Of a stretch of 64,000 nt of DNA, positions 15,914 to 26,295 are shown piece after piece. The notes under the pieces are model-generated. The model was not told the origin of the DNA, ran no database searches, and saw only the letters and a program-made list of their open reading frames with translations. The position numbers were made by a program, and so were the translations under genes. Numbering within the stretch: the stretch's first letter is position 1; each line of letters opens with the position of its first letter. The DNA comes from Psychroflexus aurantiacus (GTDB lineage Bacteria > Bacteroidota > Bacteroidia > Flavobacteriales > Flavobacteriaceae): assembly GCF_010820555.1 (NCBI RefSeq), contig NZ_JAAIKD010000004.1:186001-250000 (forward strand). The letters are read 5' to 3'.

Positions 15914-15964
15914 CTGAAAACTAAACAGTTATGAACCTTTTAACACTAGAAAAATAAAACTACC

Positions 15965-17401
15965 ATGAGATACTTTAAATTTATAAACCTGTTTGTTGGC
16001 CTATCGCTTTTGTTTGCAGCCTGTAATCAAAAAACAGATGATAATAAAAACGAAACTAAAAAGTATGAGCCTGTTTCTAATGAAGTCCTGGGGTCTTCTG
16101 TGATTTACGAAGCAAACATTAGACAGTATTCTCCGGAAGGGACTTTTGATGCCTTTACCAAAGACATTCCCGAGCTTAAAAAGCTAGGGGTAAAGGTGAT
16201 TTGGTTAATGCCGGTTTATCCCATTTCTATGAAAAACAGAAAGGCCACTCCGGATTTATCCATAGAAGATATCGAAGATCCGGAAGAAAAAGAAAAGTAT
16301 CTTGGAAGTTATTACGCCATTTCAGACTATACAGCAATCAATCCGGAATTTGGAACTTCAGAAGATTTTGATGAGCTGGTTGAAACGGCGCATGATAATG
16401 GAATGTACGTAATTTTAGACTGGGTGGCCAACCATACGGGCTGGGACCACAAATGGATTGAGGAGCATCCCGAATATTACCATAAAGATAAAGCGGGCAA
16501 TGTTACAGATCCAATAAACCCGGATACAGGAGAATCCTGGGGCTGGACGGATGTAGCTCATCTAAATTATGAAAATGATTCGCTATGGACTGCCATGAAA
16601 GAAGAGATGGTGTACTGGGTGAAGGAAAAAAACATTGATGGCTTTAGAGCCGATGTAGCCGGAAATGTGAAAACTGAATTCTGGAATTACGTTGTGCCTG
16701 TGCTGGAGAAGGTCAAACCAGTCTTTATGCTGGCAGAAAGTGAAGATAAAGATTTGTTTTATGAAGCTTTTGACATGGGATACAATTGGGAAGGTCATCA
16801 TATTATAAATGAAATCGCTCAGGGTAATAAGGATGTCAAACACTGGGATGCTTATATGGCGAAAATCGATACCACCTATCAGAAGGATGACTACCTGATG
16901 AATTTTATCACCAATCATGATGAAAACTCCTGGAACGGAACCGTAAAGGAACGCCTGGGCGATGCTTCTGAAACCATGCTGGCTTTTACCTATGCTTTAC
17001 CAGGAATGCCTTTAATCTACAGCGGTCAGGAATATGGCATGAATAAAAGACTTAAGTTTTTTGAAAAAGACAGCATCCCTAAAACCAAAGGTGAATTTTG
17101 GGAGGTGCATGTAAAATTAGGCGAACTGAAAAATAACAATGAGGCTTTGGATGGCGCCAAAAAAGCGGCTTCCTATCAGCGGCTTTCCACCACTAAAGAT
17201 TTAGCTATTCTTGCTTTTGAACGTTCTAAACATGAAGACAGGTTAATTTTTATAGCCAATTTCACCAATAAAGCCCAGGAATTTCAAACTGATTTTTCAG
17301 GAAACTATAAGGACTATATGACTTCTGAACCCTTCGAATTAAAAACTGATCAAATTCTTAATTTCAAGCCCTGGGAATATAAAATTTTGCTGCCTAAGTA
17401 A
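15965..17401 (+). CDS. GH13 alpha-amylase-family lipoprotein
   Basis: A 478-residue GH13 enzyme anchored as a lipoprotein (LSLLFAAC, Cys near 20, followed by Asn-Gln-Lys). Barrel motifs: DWVANHTGWDH, nucleophile Asp in GFRADVAGNV, acid/base Glu in FMLAESEDKD and the Asp of FITNHDENSW. A short C-terminal domain follows. It is the last sugar-hydrolase gene of the plus-strand block, 51 bp after the susA-like gene. The downstream spacing to pfkA is 119 bp and contains a new promoter, so this is probably the operon end. Surface or periplasmic face of the lipid anchor is not decidable. Confidence 0.92.
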   Translation: MRYFKFINLFVGLSLLFAACNQKTDDNKNETKKYEPVSNEVLGSSVIYEANIRQYSPEGTFDAFTKDIPELKKLGVKVIWLMPVYPISMKNRKATPDLSIEDIEDPEEKEKYLGSYYAISDYTAINPEFGTSEDFDELVETAHDNGMYVILDWVANHTGWDHKWIEEHPEYYHKDKAGNVTDPINPDTGESWGWTDVAHLNYENDSLWTAMKEEMVYWVKEKNIDGFRADVAGNVKTEFWNYVVPVLEKVKPVFMLAESEDKDLFYEAFDMGYNWEGHHIINEIAQGNKDVKHWDAYMAKIDTTYQKDDYLMNFITNHDENSWNGTVKERLGDASETMLAFTYALPGMPLIYSGQEYGMNKRLKFFEKDSIPKTKGEFWEVHVKLGELKNNNEALDGAKKAASYQRLSTTKDLAILAFERSKHEDRLIFIANFTNKAQEFQTDFSGNYKDYMTSEPFELKTDQILNFKPWEYKILLPK

Positions 17402-17440
17402 TTTTAGACCAGTTTTTATAAAGTTTTTATAATGTTTAGC

Positions 17441-17501
17441 TATCGAAATCGTTTTAGTCGATAACTAAATTAGTGATTAGCTTATATTTAAAATATATTT
17501 G
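17441..17501 (+). promoter_or_regulatory. pfkA promoter with upstream inverted repeat
   Basis: TATCGA (17441-17446) and TCGATA (17458-17463) form a 6-bp dyad with an 11-bp spacer that contains ATCGTTTTA, the same nonamer found in the inverted repeat before the sugar transporter. TATATTTG at 17494-17501 matches the -7 consensus about 20 bp before the pfkA ATG. The shared element suggests co-control by the LacI-family protein; this is inference. Confidence 0.45.
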
Positions 17502-17520
17502 ATCTTAATGTACAGTTTCA

Positions 17521-18507
17521 ATGAATAAGAAAATAAACAAAATTGCTGTTTTAACTTCTGGAGGAGATTCCCCAGGCATGAATGCCGCCATAAGGGCTGT
17601 CGTCAGAAATGCAGCATATACGGGTCTTACCTGTGATGGTGTGTATAGAGGTTTTCAAGGTTTAATTGAAAATGAATTTGTTGAACTTGGACCCCGTGAT
17701 GTTAAAAATACCATCAACAGAGGTGGAACGTTTCTGAAATCTGCGAGATCCAAAGATTTCATGGATAAAGATGGTCGGTTAAAAGCCTATAAAAACCTGA
17801 AGGCAAGACATATAGACGCTTTGGTTGTGATAGGGGGTGATGGTACCTTTACAGGAGCCTCTGTGTTCAGCAAGGAATTTGATATGCCGATTATTGGTAT
17901 TCCAGGGACCATCGACAATGACATTAATGGAACCGATTATACCATAGGATACGATACCGCTTTGAACACGGTGGTAGAAGCTATCGATAAGATAAGGGAT
18001 ACGGCGAGTTCTCACGATCGGTTATTTCTCATTGAAGTCATGGGAAGAGATGCCGGAGATATCGCCTTGAACAGCGGTATTGGAGCCGGTGCGGAAGAAA
18101 TACTTATCCCCGAAGAAAATCTCGGGATAGACCGACTTATCGAATCTCTGGAAAAAAGCAGAAAAACAGGTAAATCTTCAAGTATTGTCGTCGTCTCTGA
18201 AGGTGATCAAATAGGTAAAAACATCACTAATGTAGCCGAATCTATTCAGGAAAATCTCCCGGATTACGAAGTGAAAGTTACTGTTCTTGGACACATACAG
18301 CGCGGAGGTTCTCCAAGCTGTTTTGACAGAGTTTTGGCAAGCCGCTTAGGGGTTGGTGCTGTAGATGCTTTACTCGAGGGGAAGTCCAATATCATGGTTG
18401 GTATAGAACATAAAAAAATTGTTCATGTCCCTTTTGAAACCGCAATAAATATTAAAAAAATATTGGATATAGATCTTATACGCGTTGCAGATATTGTATC
18501 CAGCTAA
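17521..18507 (+). CDS. pfkA: ATP-dependent 6-phosphofructokinase
   Basis: A 328-residue bacterial PFK, phosphorylating fructose-6-phosphate to fructose-1,6-bisphosphate. The signatures are intact: TSGGDSPGMNAAIRAVVR at the N-terminus, GGDGTFTGA for ATP/Mg, catalytic PGTIDNDINGTDYTIG, EVMGRDAGDIAL and the PFK signature GHIQRGGSPSCFDR. The Gly after GGD in the ATP site fits the ATP-dependent type. It is followed 27 bp later by gap and forms a glycolytic unit downstream of the maltose enzymes. Confidence 0.97.
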   Translation: MNKKINKIAVLTSGGDSPGMNAAIRAVVRNAAYTGLTCDGVYRGFQGLIENEFVELGPRDVKNTINRGGTFLKSARSKDFMDKDGRLKAYKNLKARHIDALVVIGGDGTFTGASVFSKEFDMPIIGIPGTIDNDINGTDYTIGYDTALNTVVEAIDKIRDTASSHDRLFLIEVMGRDAGDIALNSGIGAGAEEILIPEENLGIDRLIESLEKSRKTGKSSSIVVVSEGDQIGKNITNVAESIQENLPDYEVKVTVLGHIQRGGSPSCFDRVLASRLGVGAVDALLEGKSNIMVGIEHKKIVHVPFETAINIKKILDIDLIRVADIVSS

Positions 18508-18522
18508 TCACGAATCATTTAA

Positions 18523-19530
<1,008 letters not shown>

Positions 19531-19547
19531 TTGATTATTTATCTCAT

Positions 19548-19580
19548 AAAGCTTGAATAGGAAACTGTTCAAGCTTTTTT
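19548..19580 (+). terminator. Rho-independent terminator after gap
   Basis: AAAGCTTGAA pairs with TTCAAGCTTT across a 10-nt loop and is followed by a run of T. It ends one base before the first possible ATG of the next gene. Confidence 0.8.
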
Positions 19581-19593
19581 AATGTATAAGCTT

Positions 19594-20454
19594 ATGATAA
19601 TTATAGCAGATGGTGGTTCAACAAAATGCGATTGGATTCTATTAAACGATAAAGGTGAAATAGAATTGAAGACGAGAACTCAGGGTCTGAATCCTGCAGT
19701 TTTCAAACCAGAGACTTTAAAATCCCGGATTGAAGAAAACGAAGATCTCAGGAGCATAGTTTCCAAGGTGACCCGGGTTGACTTTTATGGAGCGGGATGC
19801 GGAACACCAACGCCTGTAAAAAACCTCGAATCCATATTACAGGGATTTTTTAAGGACGCTGAAATAAATGTCGATGAAGACATGGTGGCAGCTGCACTTG
19901 CCGCGACTACAGAACCAGGTATTGTTTGTATTTTGGGTACCGGATCCAATTCTTGTTTTTTTGATGGAAAAAATGTCCACATGGAAGTGGAATCCCTGGG
20001 CTATGTGCTCATGGATGAAGCCAGTGGAAATTACTTTGGTAAGCGGCTCATCAGAGATTATTACTATAAATTCATGGGCGATGATATGAGTCGTGAATTT
20101 GCCAAACGCTACGATTTAGATGCCGACACTATCAAAAGAAACGTGTATAAAGAAGACAATCCTAATACCTACCTGGCGTCTTTTGCAGAATTTATATTTA
20201 CGTCTGAAGAGCGAAACGGGTATTTTTATAAATTGATTTATGAAGGCATAGAAAAGTTTATCGAACGTCGTGTGATGTGTTTTAAACAGGCTCAGAATGT
20301 CCCTATTCACTTTATTGGCTCTATCGCTTTCTTCTCTGAAGATATCATCAGAGACGTTGCTAAACGCTATCATCTTGATATTGGAAATATCATAAGGAGA
20401 CCCATTGATGGTCTTATCGAACATTATAAAAAAAACGTCTTAAAAGTTAATTAA
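19594..20454 (+). CDS. BadF/BadG/BcrA-type sugar kinase (GlcNAc kinase-like; candidate glucokinase)
   Basis: A ~286-residue ASKHA-fold kinase. The phosphate-1 loop IIADGGSTKCDW opens the protein, phosphate-2 is in IVCILGTGSNSCFFDG, and the central DEASGNYFGKRLIRDY is the signature of the N-acetylglucosamine kinase-like branch. ATG at 19594 is preferred because the upstream in-frame ATG (19582) abuts the gap terminator. It is joined end-to-end with pgi (stop followed directly by the pgi ATG), in a locus where maltose phosphorylase and alpha-glucosidase release free glucose, so glucose is a plausible substrate. The family also contains GlcNAc kinases; specificity is inference. Confidence 0.85.
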   Translation: MIIIADGGSTKCDWILLNDKGEIELKTRTQGLNPAVFKPETLKSRIEENEDLRSIVSKVTRVDFYGAGCGTPTPVKNLESILQGFFKDAEINVDEDMVAAALAATTEPGIVCILGTGSNSCFFDGKNVHMEVESLGYVLMDEASGNYFGKRLIRDYYYKFMGDDMSREFAKRYDLDADTIKRNVYKEDNPNTYLASFAEFIFTSEERNGYFYKLIYEGIEKFIERRVMCFKQAQNVPIHFIGSIAFFSEDIIRDVAKRYHLDIGNIIRRPIDGLIEHYKKNVLKVN

Positions 20455-22089
20455 ATGTCTTTACAAAGCCTATCCCCTGTAGATTTTAAATCCTGGAAGG
20501 AACTGGAATCCCTTTCTAAACATAAGTTTGAGCTAAGCGCTCTGTTTAATGCGAATCCAAAACGATTTCAGGAATTTTCAATCCGGAATGAAGATGTTTT
20601 AGTTGATTTTTCTAAAAACCTAATTGATGAAGAGGTCTTCAGGCAGCTGCTTAAGCTCGCCGAGGAAGCCAATTTGAAAAAGGCCATCAAAAGCTATTTT
20701 GAAGGTGATGAAATCAATGAAACGGAAGGCAGAGCCGTTTTGCATACTGCCTTAAGAACTTCTGAAAACAATTCAGCAAGAGTCGACGGTAAAGAGGTGT
20801 ATGCCGATGTACAGTCTGTTCTGGCTAAAATGAAAACCTTTGCAGATCAGGTCAATTCTGGTGAGCGAACATCATATGCCGGGAAGAAGTTTACAGATGT
20901 AGTCAATATTGGTATCGGTGGATCGGATTTAGGACCGCAGATGATTGTAGATGCCTTAGCCTACTACCAGGAAGACATCAAACCGCATTTCATCTCCAAT
21001 GTGGATGGAGATCACGTGTTGGAAACCTTAAAACACCTCAATCCGGAAACCACCTTGTTTCTGATTGTTTCCAAATCCTTTAGCACTCAGGAAACGCTGA
21101 CCAATGCCAATACGGTAAGAGACTGGTTCCTGAAATCGGCAACCCAGGAGGATGTTAAAGATAATTTTGTGGCTGTTTCCACAAATATTTCTGCAGTAGA
21201 GGACTTCGGCATCGATACGGAAAATATCTTCCCCATGTACGACTGGGTTGGTGGCCGTTTTTCATTGTGGAGTGCCGCCGGACTTTCTATCGCGGTGAGT
21301 GTGGGTTCCCGGAACTTTCAGGATCTATTAGATGGAGCAGAGGACATGGACCGGCATTTCAAAACCTCGGATTTCAAAGATAATATCCCTGTGGTTTTGG
21401 CTTTACTGGGCATCTGGTATAACAACTTCCTGGGAGCAGAAAGCGAAGCCATTATTCCATATACCCAATACCTTCAGAAATTGGCTCCCTATCTCCAGCA
21501 GGCTTCCATGGAAAGCAATGGAAAAAGCGTGGACAGGGCTGGTAATAGAGTAAATTACCAAACAGGAACCATCGTCTGGGGCGAGCCAGGAACCAATTCT
21601 CAACATGCCTTTTTTCAACTGATTCACCAGGGAACCAAACTAATTCCTTCCGATTTTATAGGCTTTAAAAAATCCCTGCACGGCAATTCAACTCACCACG
21701 ATATCTTGATGGCCAATTATTTTGCCCAGACTGAAGCCCTGATGAAAGGGAAGTCTAGCGACGAGGTTCATGCAGAACTGAAAAATCAGGGCTTAAGCCC
21801 TGAAGAGATTCAGAACTTACTGCCTTTTAAAGTGTTTGAAGGCAATAAGCCTACAACGTCGATTTTGATAGACCAGTTAACACCGAAATCCCTGGGTAAA
21901 TTAGTATCCATGTATGAGCATAAAATCTTTGTACAGGGCGTGATTTGGAATATTTTCAGTTATGACCAGTGGGGAGTTGAACTCGGTAAGCAATTAGCGA
22001 AAAACACCCTAAGCGATATTCTTTCGGATAGGATTGAAAACCAGCATGATTCATCAACAACAGAATTGCTTTACTACTACAAATCTTAA
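20455..22089 (+). CDS. pgi: Glucose-6-phosphate isomerase
   Basis: A 544-residue phosphoglucose isomerase interconverting glucose-6-phosphate and fructose-6-phosphate. Motifs: NIGIGGSDLGPQM, SKSFSTQETLTNA, the PGI signature DWVGGRFSLWSAAGLS, catalytic Glu region WGEPGTNSQHAFFQLIHQG and C-terminal signature GVELGKQLA. Length matches the long E. coli-type enzyme. Its start codon directly follows the stop of the sugar kinase, so the two are translationally coupled: kinase product feeds the isomerase, which feeds PfkA. Confidence 0.97.
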   Translation: MSLQSLSPVDFKSWKELESLSKHKFELSALFNANPKRFQEFSIRNEDVLVDFSKNLIDEEVFRQLLKLAEEANLKKAIKSYFEGDEINETEGRAVLHTALRTSENNSARVDGKEVYADVQSVLAKMKTFADQVNSGERTSYAGKKFTDVVNIGIGGSDLGPQMIVDALAYYQEDIKPHFISNVDGDHVLETLKHLNPETTLFLIVSKSFSTQETLTNANTVRDWFLKSATQEDVKDNFVAVSTNISAVEDFGIDTENIFPMYDWVGGRFSLWSAAGLSIAVSVGSRNFQDLLDGAEDMDRHFKTSDFKDNIPVVLALLGIWYNNFLGAESEAIIPYTQYLQKLAPYLQQASMESNGKSVDRAGNRVNYQTGTIVWGEPGTNSQHAFFQLIHQGTKLIPSDFIGFKKSLHGNSTHHDILMANYFAQTEALMKGKSSDEVHAELKNQGLSPEEIQNLLPFKVFEGNKPTTSILIDQLTPKSLGKLVSMYEHKIFVQGVIWNIFSYDQWGVELGKQLAKNTLSDILSDRIENQHDSSTTELLYYYKS

Positions 22090-22111
22090 CAGTTTATAGT
22101 TGACATACATC

Positions 22112-22139
22112 AAAATCCGAAATGAAAATTTCGGATTTT
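22112..22139 (+). terminator. Rho-independent terminator after pgi
   Basis: A perfect 12-bp stem AAAATCCGAAAT / ATTTCGGATTTT with GAAA tetraloop, followed by T-rich sequence. It closes the glycolytic unit. Confidence 0.85.
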
Positions 22140-22242
22140 GTGTTTATGAGCATTATTTAACACGATAATTTTTAAAAACTTTAGTTTTAGTGAAAATATA
22201 TTGGAAAAAAACATAATTTTAAGCTTCTAATATCTTGAAATC

Positions 22243-23109
22243 ATGCTAGTTAAGGTTTTTGGAAGTTCTGTGTTTGGGGTAGATGCTGAAATTATTACCA
22301 TTGAAATCAATATGGAAAAGGGGATCGGGTATCACCTGGTAGGTTTGCCCGATAACGCTATTCGCGAGAGCAGTTTCAGAATACAGGCTGCCTTAAAAAA
22401 CAACGGCTTCAAATTTCCAGGCAAGAAAATCATCGTCAATATGGCTCCGGCTGATATGCGTAAAGAGGGTTCTGCCTATGACTTAAGCTTGGCCCTGGGT
22501 ATCCTTTCTGCATCCAATCAGATAAAAAGCGAAGACATCGACAGGTATATCATTATGGGAGAATTGTCTTTGGATGGTAGCCTGCAACCCATTAAAGGTG
22601 CTTTGCCAATAGCTATAAAAGCCAGGCAAGAGGGATTTAAAGGATTTATTTTACCAAAACAGAATGCCAACGAAGCTGCCATTGTAGATGACTTGGATGT
22701 TTTTGGCATAGAAAGCATCAGTGAAGTCATCAATTTCTTCGACAAAGGAGAGGCCTTAGAATCAACCCGGGTCAATACGCGAGAATTATTTTATGATAAT
22801 TTAGCCCATCCCGAATATGATTTTGCAGATGTCAAAGGACAGGAATCCATTAAACGCTGTATGGAAATTGCTGCGGCAGGCGGACATAACATCATTATGG
22901 TGGGCCCGCCGGGTTCGGGTAAAACCATGTTAGCCAAGAGGCTTCCCGGTATTTTACCACCTATGAGTCTGCACGAAGCCTTAGAAACGACCAAAATTCA
23001 TTCGGTGGTGGGCAGAGTCAGGGAAAATGTAGGGCTTATGGCCGAACGGCCTTTTAGAAGCCCTCACCATACGATTTCGGATGTAATAAAATATAATGTG
23101 AAGGTTTAA
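22243..23109 (+). pseudogene. comM: ComM/YifB Mg-chelatase-like AAA+ helicase, 5' half (interrupted)
   Basis: The first 280 codons of comM/yifB, a hexameric AAA+ branch-migration helicase known to support natural transformation. The N-terminal Lon-protease-like domain (KGIGYHLVGLPDNAIRESS, NMAPADMRKEGSAYDL) and Walker A (VGPPGSGKTMLAKRLPG, near residue 221) are intact. Native coding sequence stops at HHTISDV (codons to 23085); after GAT-GTA the frame runs into the mobile element, adds nine foreign residues and stops at 23109. The Walker B half is at 32656-33357. Alone it would lack the ATPase sensor and lid parts and is probably inactive. Confidence 0.95.
23075..23100. other. attL of the comM element
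   Basis: Host-derived GATTTCG is followed by core GATGT (23080-23084) and element-derived AATAAAA, then TATAATGTG (23092-23100). The last is one half of an imperfect inverted repeat whose partner, CACATTTATA, lies at the other end, so the reconstructed attP has arms roughly symmetric about the core, as expected for serine recombinases. Confidence 0.8.
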
Positions 23110-23234
23110 TAAATTTGTTTTTCATTCTTTATTTAAAAAATAATCATTATAAAACTATTGCTTATATATTTTGCAATTAAATTTTTATAGCTTAGCGTTA
23201 TTTTTTAAATATAAAATTAACCAAACAAATTAAA

Positions 23235-24284
23235 ATGGAATTACTTAATCAATTGAAAGGATTAGCTGACAAAGTTGAACAGCTTAAGGAACGTATACAA
23301 ACTGAAGAGTCTACTAAACACGCATTTATTTTACCATTTATAAATATTCTAGGTTATGATTCATTTAATCCTACAGAAGTAGTACCTGAATTTACTGCTG
23401 ACTTAGGTTTGAAAAAAGGTGAGAAAGTAGATTATGCAATTTTTCAAAATGAAAATCCAATTTTGATTATAGAGTGTAAGCATTGGAATCAGGATTTAAA
23501 TGTTCATAATTCTCAACTCTTTAGATATTTTCATGTCACTAAAACAAGATTTGCATTACTCACTAATGGTATTATTTATAGATTCTATACTGATTTAGAC
23601 GAGAGTAATAAAATGGATGAAAAACCTTTTTTAGAATTCAACATTCTTAATTTAAAAGATAATATAGTAAAGGAAATTGAGAAGTTTCATAAATCAAGGT
23701 TTGATGTTTCAAAGATTGTTAATAATGCTAGCACTTTGAAATATACTAGTGAAATTAAATCATTAATAGATAATGAAATTGAAACCCCCTCAACCGAATT
23801 CGTGAAACTTTTTGCAAGTAGAGTATATAGCGGTAGAATGACATCTAATGTGTTAGATGAGTTTACTGATATAGTTAATAAAGCTTTTACACAAATAATT
23901 AGTGAAAAAGTAAATAATCGATTGAATTCTGCATTAAATAAGGAAGAAGAAAAACAAAAATCAGAAGAATTACCTGAAGAGGAACCGAGCAAAATAGATA
24001 CTACAGAAGAGGAGTTAGATGGTTATCGAATCATTATAGCTATACTAAGAAGAAAACTTTCAATCGATAGGATAGTACATAGAGATACTCAGTCTTATTT
24101 TGGTGTGTTATTAGATGATAATAATAGAAAACCAATTTGTAGACTACACCTCAATGGTGGTAAAAAATATCTTGGATTGTTTGATGAGAATAAAAAAGAA
24201 ACTAAAGTGCCTATTGATACTATAGATGATATATACAATTATGAAAAAGAAATTTTAAAAACTGTAGATTATTATGAGTCTTAA
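23235..24284 (+). CDS. HsdR N-terminal-domain protein (PD-(D/E)xK nuclease-like)
   Basis: A 349-residue protein whose first ~140 residues match the type I restriction HsdR N-terminal nuclease fold: TKHAFILPFINILGYDSF, then Asp in KVDYAIF and the ExK pair in LIIECKHWNQ (about residues 73-86), followed by RFALLTNGIIYRFYTDLD. No helicase domain follows. Instead there is a helical middle, a Glu/Lys-rich linker (about 235-260) and a C-terminal ~80-residue domain (GYRIIIAILRR... CRLHLNGGKKYLGLFD). Stand-alone proteins of this kind are common in mobile DNA and may be restriction or defence nucleases. First gene after attL; function not established. Confidence 0.75.
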   Translation: MELLNQLKGLADKVEQLKERIQTEESTKHAFILPFINILGYDSFNPTEVVPEFTADLGLKKGEKVDYAIFQNENPILIIECKHWNQDLNVHNSQLFRYFHVTKTRFALLTNGIIYRFYTDLDESNKMDEKPFLEFNILNLKDNIVKEIEKFHKSRFDVSKIVNNASTLKYTSEIKSLIDNEIETPSTEFVKLFASRVYSGRMTSNVLDEFTDIVNKAFTQIISEKVNNRLNSALNKEEEKQKSEELPEEEPSKIDTTEEELDGYRIIIAILRRKLSIDRIVHRDTQSYFGVLLDDNNRKPICRLHLNGGKKYLGLFDENKKETKVPIDTIDDIYNYEKEILKTVDYYES

Positions 24285-24321
24285 AAAACCCACAATAATA
24301 ATACTTACTAACCCATAAAAA

Positions 24322-24822
24322 ATGAGTGACGTAATTAACTACATTGAAAATAATTATCAGTGGATTTTTTCGGGTGCTGGAATAGCTTTTATATCATTTT
24401 TATTCATGTTCTTTTTTAATAAAAAAAAATCAGTGACAAATAATCATATGAGTGGTGATAGCAGTTCAGATGATTATTTTTCAAATATAGATGCACATGA
24501 GGAGATGGTAAAAATTTCAGATTGCCCACCCTATCAAAAAGAACAGTTTAGAGAAAATTACAAAGGTTTGAGAGTTAAGTGGGAAGTAAATTATTTTTCT
24601 GCTTACAAGAAAGGTGATAATAAATTACGAGTTTCATCAAAATATAAAAATAATTACCCTTGGATAAATTTCACAGTAGACTTAAATGAAAATCCTATTT
24701 TTAAAGTAGCTAATAAAGGAACTAAATTTATTGTAATTGGTAAAATAATAAAAACTAACGGAGGTGAATTTTACTTAGACACTGAAAAAGTTATCGAAGT
24801 AGATATTACTCCTTCAAAATAA
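24322..24822 (+). CDS. Membrane-anchored protein with possible OB-fold domain
   Basis: A 166-residue protein with one hydrophobic segment at about 13-32 (WIFSGAGIAFISFLFMFFF) followed by KKKK-type positive charge, placing the rest in the cytoplasm. The C-terminal ~100 residues (CPPYQKEQFRENYKGLRVKW ... GTKFIVIGKIIKTNGGEFYL) have the beta pattern of a small OB-fold such as tRNA_anti-like domains. The family is not recognised with certainty. It lies 37 bp after the HsdR-N-like gene and opens a run of four small genes on the same strand, three of them membrane proteins. Confidence 0.65.
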   Translation: MSDVINYIENNYQWIFSGAGIAFISFLFMFFFNKKKSVTNNHMSGDSSSDDYFSNIDAHEEMVKISDCPPYQKEQFRENYKGLRVKWEVNYFSAYKKGDNKLRVSSKYKNNYPWINFTVDLNENPIFKVANKGTKFIVIGKIIKTNGGEFYLDTEKVIEVDITPSK

Positions 24823-24858
24823 CATCTAGTACTTAATAACTAATCAATCTAAAATATC

Positions 24859-25116
24859 ATGGAGTACAAAAACATATTTGAAAGACCAGAATTCAAAAAA
24901 AGATTAGAAACTGTTAGGGACAAAATTGAAATCTATTTAAGTGAACATGGCTTTCAAATAGAAGATGTAAGTTTGAATGAGTTAATTCAATGGAATGAAA
25001 CTAAAGGTGGTGATTCAGTCCAAATTTACCCACATGAGAAATGTCCATCAGAAATCAAAAATATTGTACAAGGCTTTATAAATGATGAATTTAATTCAAG
25101 AAATAAAATAAATTGA
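24859..25116 (+). CDS. Small soluble protein of unknown function
   Basis: An 85-residue acidic protein (starts MEYKNIFERPEFKKRLET) with predicted helices and no membrane segment or recognisable motif. It sits 36 bp after the membrane-anchored gene and 19 bp before the next membrane protein, so it is probably co-transcribed. Coding is supported by its position in a compact run and its codon pattern. Function unknown. Confidence 0.55.
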   Translation: MEYKNIFERPEFKKRLETVRDKIEIYLSEHGFQIEDVSLNELIQWNETKGGDSVQIYPHEKCPSEIKNIVQGFINDEFNSRNKIN

Positions 25117-25135
25117 TAACCAACTAAAAACTAAT

Positions 25136-25510
25136 ATGAAAATTCTTCTACATATTTTGACACCTATAGGTGCATTTATAATTAATCTACTGTTGGGGTT
25201 AATAATTCCAATTATTACATTACCATTAACGTGGTTGCTAAGTAAAATTTATAATAATCCTTCTATGTATATATTTAGACCAGATATGTTCATACAAGGA
25301 ATCTTAAGAGGGATTTTAGCTGTTTATATAACATCTTATCTTTTGTCCTTATTCAATACTGAAATTGGCTTTTGGTGGATTTTTTTAACCTTTGTTTTTC
25401 TGTCTTTTCTTAGTATTAATGCTTGGGATAATACCAAACCAAAAGAATATGAGTTCAGTCTTAATGTATCTCCAATTTTTGGATTTATAATAGGTTTATT
25501 TATTATTTAA
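25136..25510 (+). CDS. Small integral membrane protein of unknown function
   Basis: A 124-residue hydrophobic protein with about four membrane segments (around 8-36, 58-70, 78-95 and 108-124), ending directly in IGFLFII-type hydrophobic sequence (GFIIGLFII). No family recognised. It belongs to the membrane-protein cassette of the comM element; the following gene begins within or just after its stop codon. Confidence 0.6.
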   Translation: MKILLHILTPIGAFIINLLLGLIIPIITLPLTWLLSKIYNNPSMYIFRPDMFIQGILRGILAVYITSYLLSLFNTEIGFWWIFLTFVFLSFLSINAWDNTKPKEYEFSLNVSPIFGFIIGLFII

Positions 25511-25545
25511 TTAGTATCAAAAAGAAAGAGATTTTATCGTTTGGA

Positions 25546-26295
25546 GTGATAGTACTTATTGGTACTATCGTTTTTATTTCAAACTATCTATTAGATTTCC
25601 TTGGTGAATTTTTTTGGGGATTACAGTATAAGTATTGGATGCTAATTATTTATGGTATTCTTCTAATAGTATTTCAAATTATTGTAGAAATATTTCCTAA
25701 TAAGATATTTGACTATATTAATCTTGTTCTGTTATCACCATTAGCCCTCCTCTTTACTATTGTCATGGTTTCTAAACCATTTTTAGCTTTATTGATTCAT
25801 CTTATCTATTATTTATTTATACCTACAATAATCCCCTTTGGCTTTTATTTTGCTAATGAGTATTATTCATTTATCCCAATAAACACTGAGACTTATGTTT
25901 ACTTAATTATCACCTTCTCTGTAATCATAGCGACATCTTTAAATAATCAAATAAAATACATAGTATACTTAGCTTCACCGATTAAAATATTAAAGTCAGA
26001 TGACTCTGAAAAATTTAGGTTTAAAGAACTCACTGACTATTTATTATCAAAAACTAATATTAGATTTATCATCTACCTATCTTACTTTATTTACCTAATT
26101 ACATTCAATATTTTCAATCTTCAAAATATAACTATATATGAAACTGAAGTCATAGACAGAGCAGTTCTTCAGTCCTTTATTACTTTTGTTGCGTTTGATA
26201 GTGTACTTAGAAATCTCAAACCATTGGATTTCAAATCATCTGAAATGCTAAAGAGAATAGTTAGGAGTATTACTGGTAAAGATTTGAATGTTTAA
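25546..26295 (+). CDS. Polytopic membrane protein of unknown function
   Basis: A 249-residue protein with about six hydrophobic segments and a basic C-terminus (MLKRIVRSITGKDLNV). The first in-frame conventional start is GTG at 25546, inside a hydrophobic stretch. The open frame continues upstream as SIKKKEILSFG to the stop of the previous gene, and that basic lead-in looks like the true N-terminus, which would require an ATT start near 25510. The start is therefore unresolved. Last of the four-gene run; family not recognised. Confidence 0.6.
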   Translation: MIVLIGTIVFISNYLLDFLGEFFWGLQYKYWMLIIYGILLIVFQIIVEIFPNKIFDYINLVLLSPLALLFTIVMVSKPFLALLIHLIYYLFIPTIIPFGFYFANEYYSFIPINTETYVYLIITFSVIIATSLNNQIKYIVYLASPIKILKSDDSEKFRFKELTDYLLSKTNIRFIIYLSYFIYLITFNIFNLQNITIYETEVIDRAVLQSFITFVAFDSVLRNLKPLDFKSSEMLKRIVRSITGKDLNV

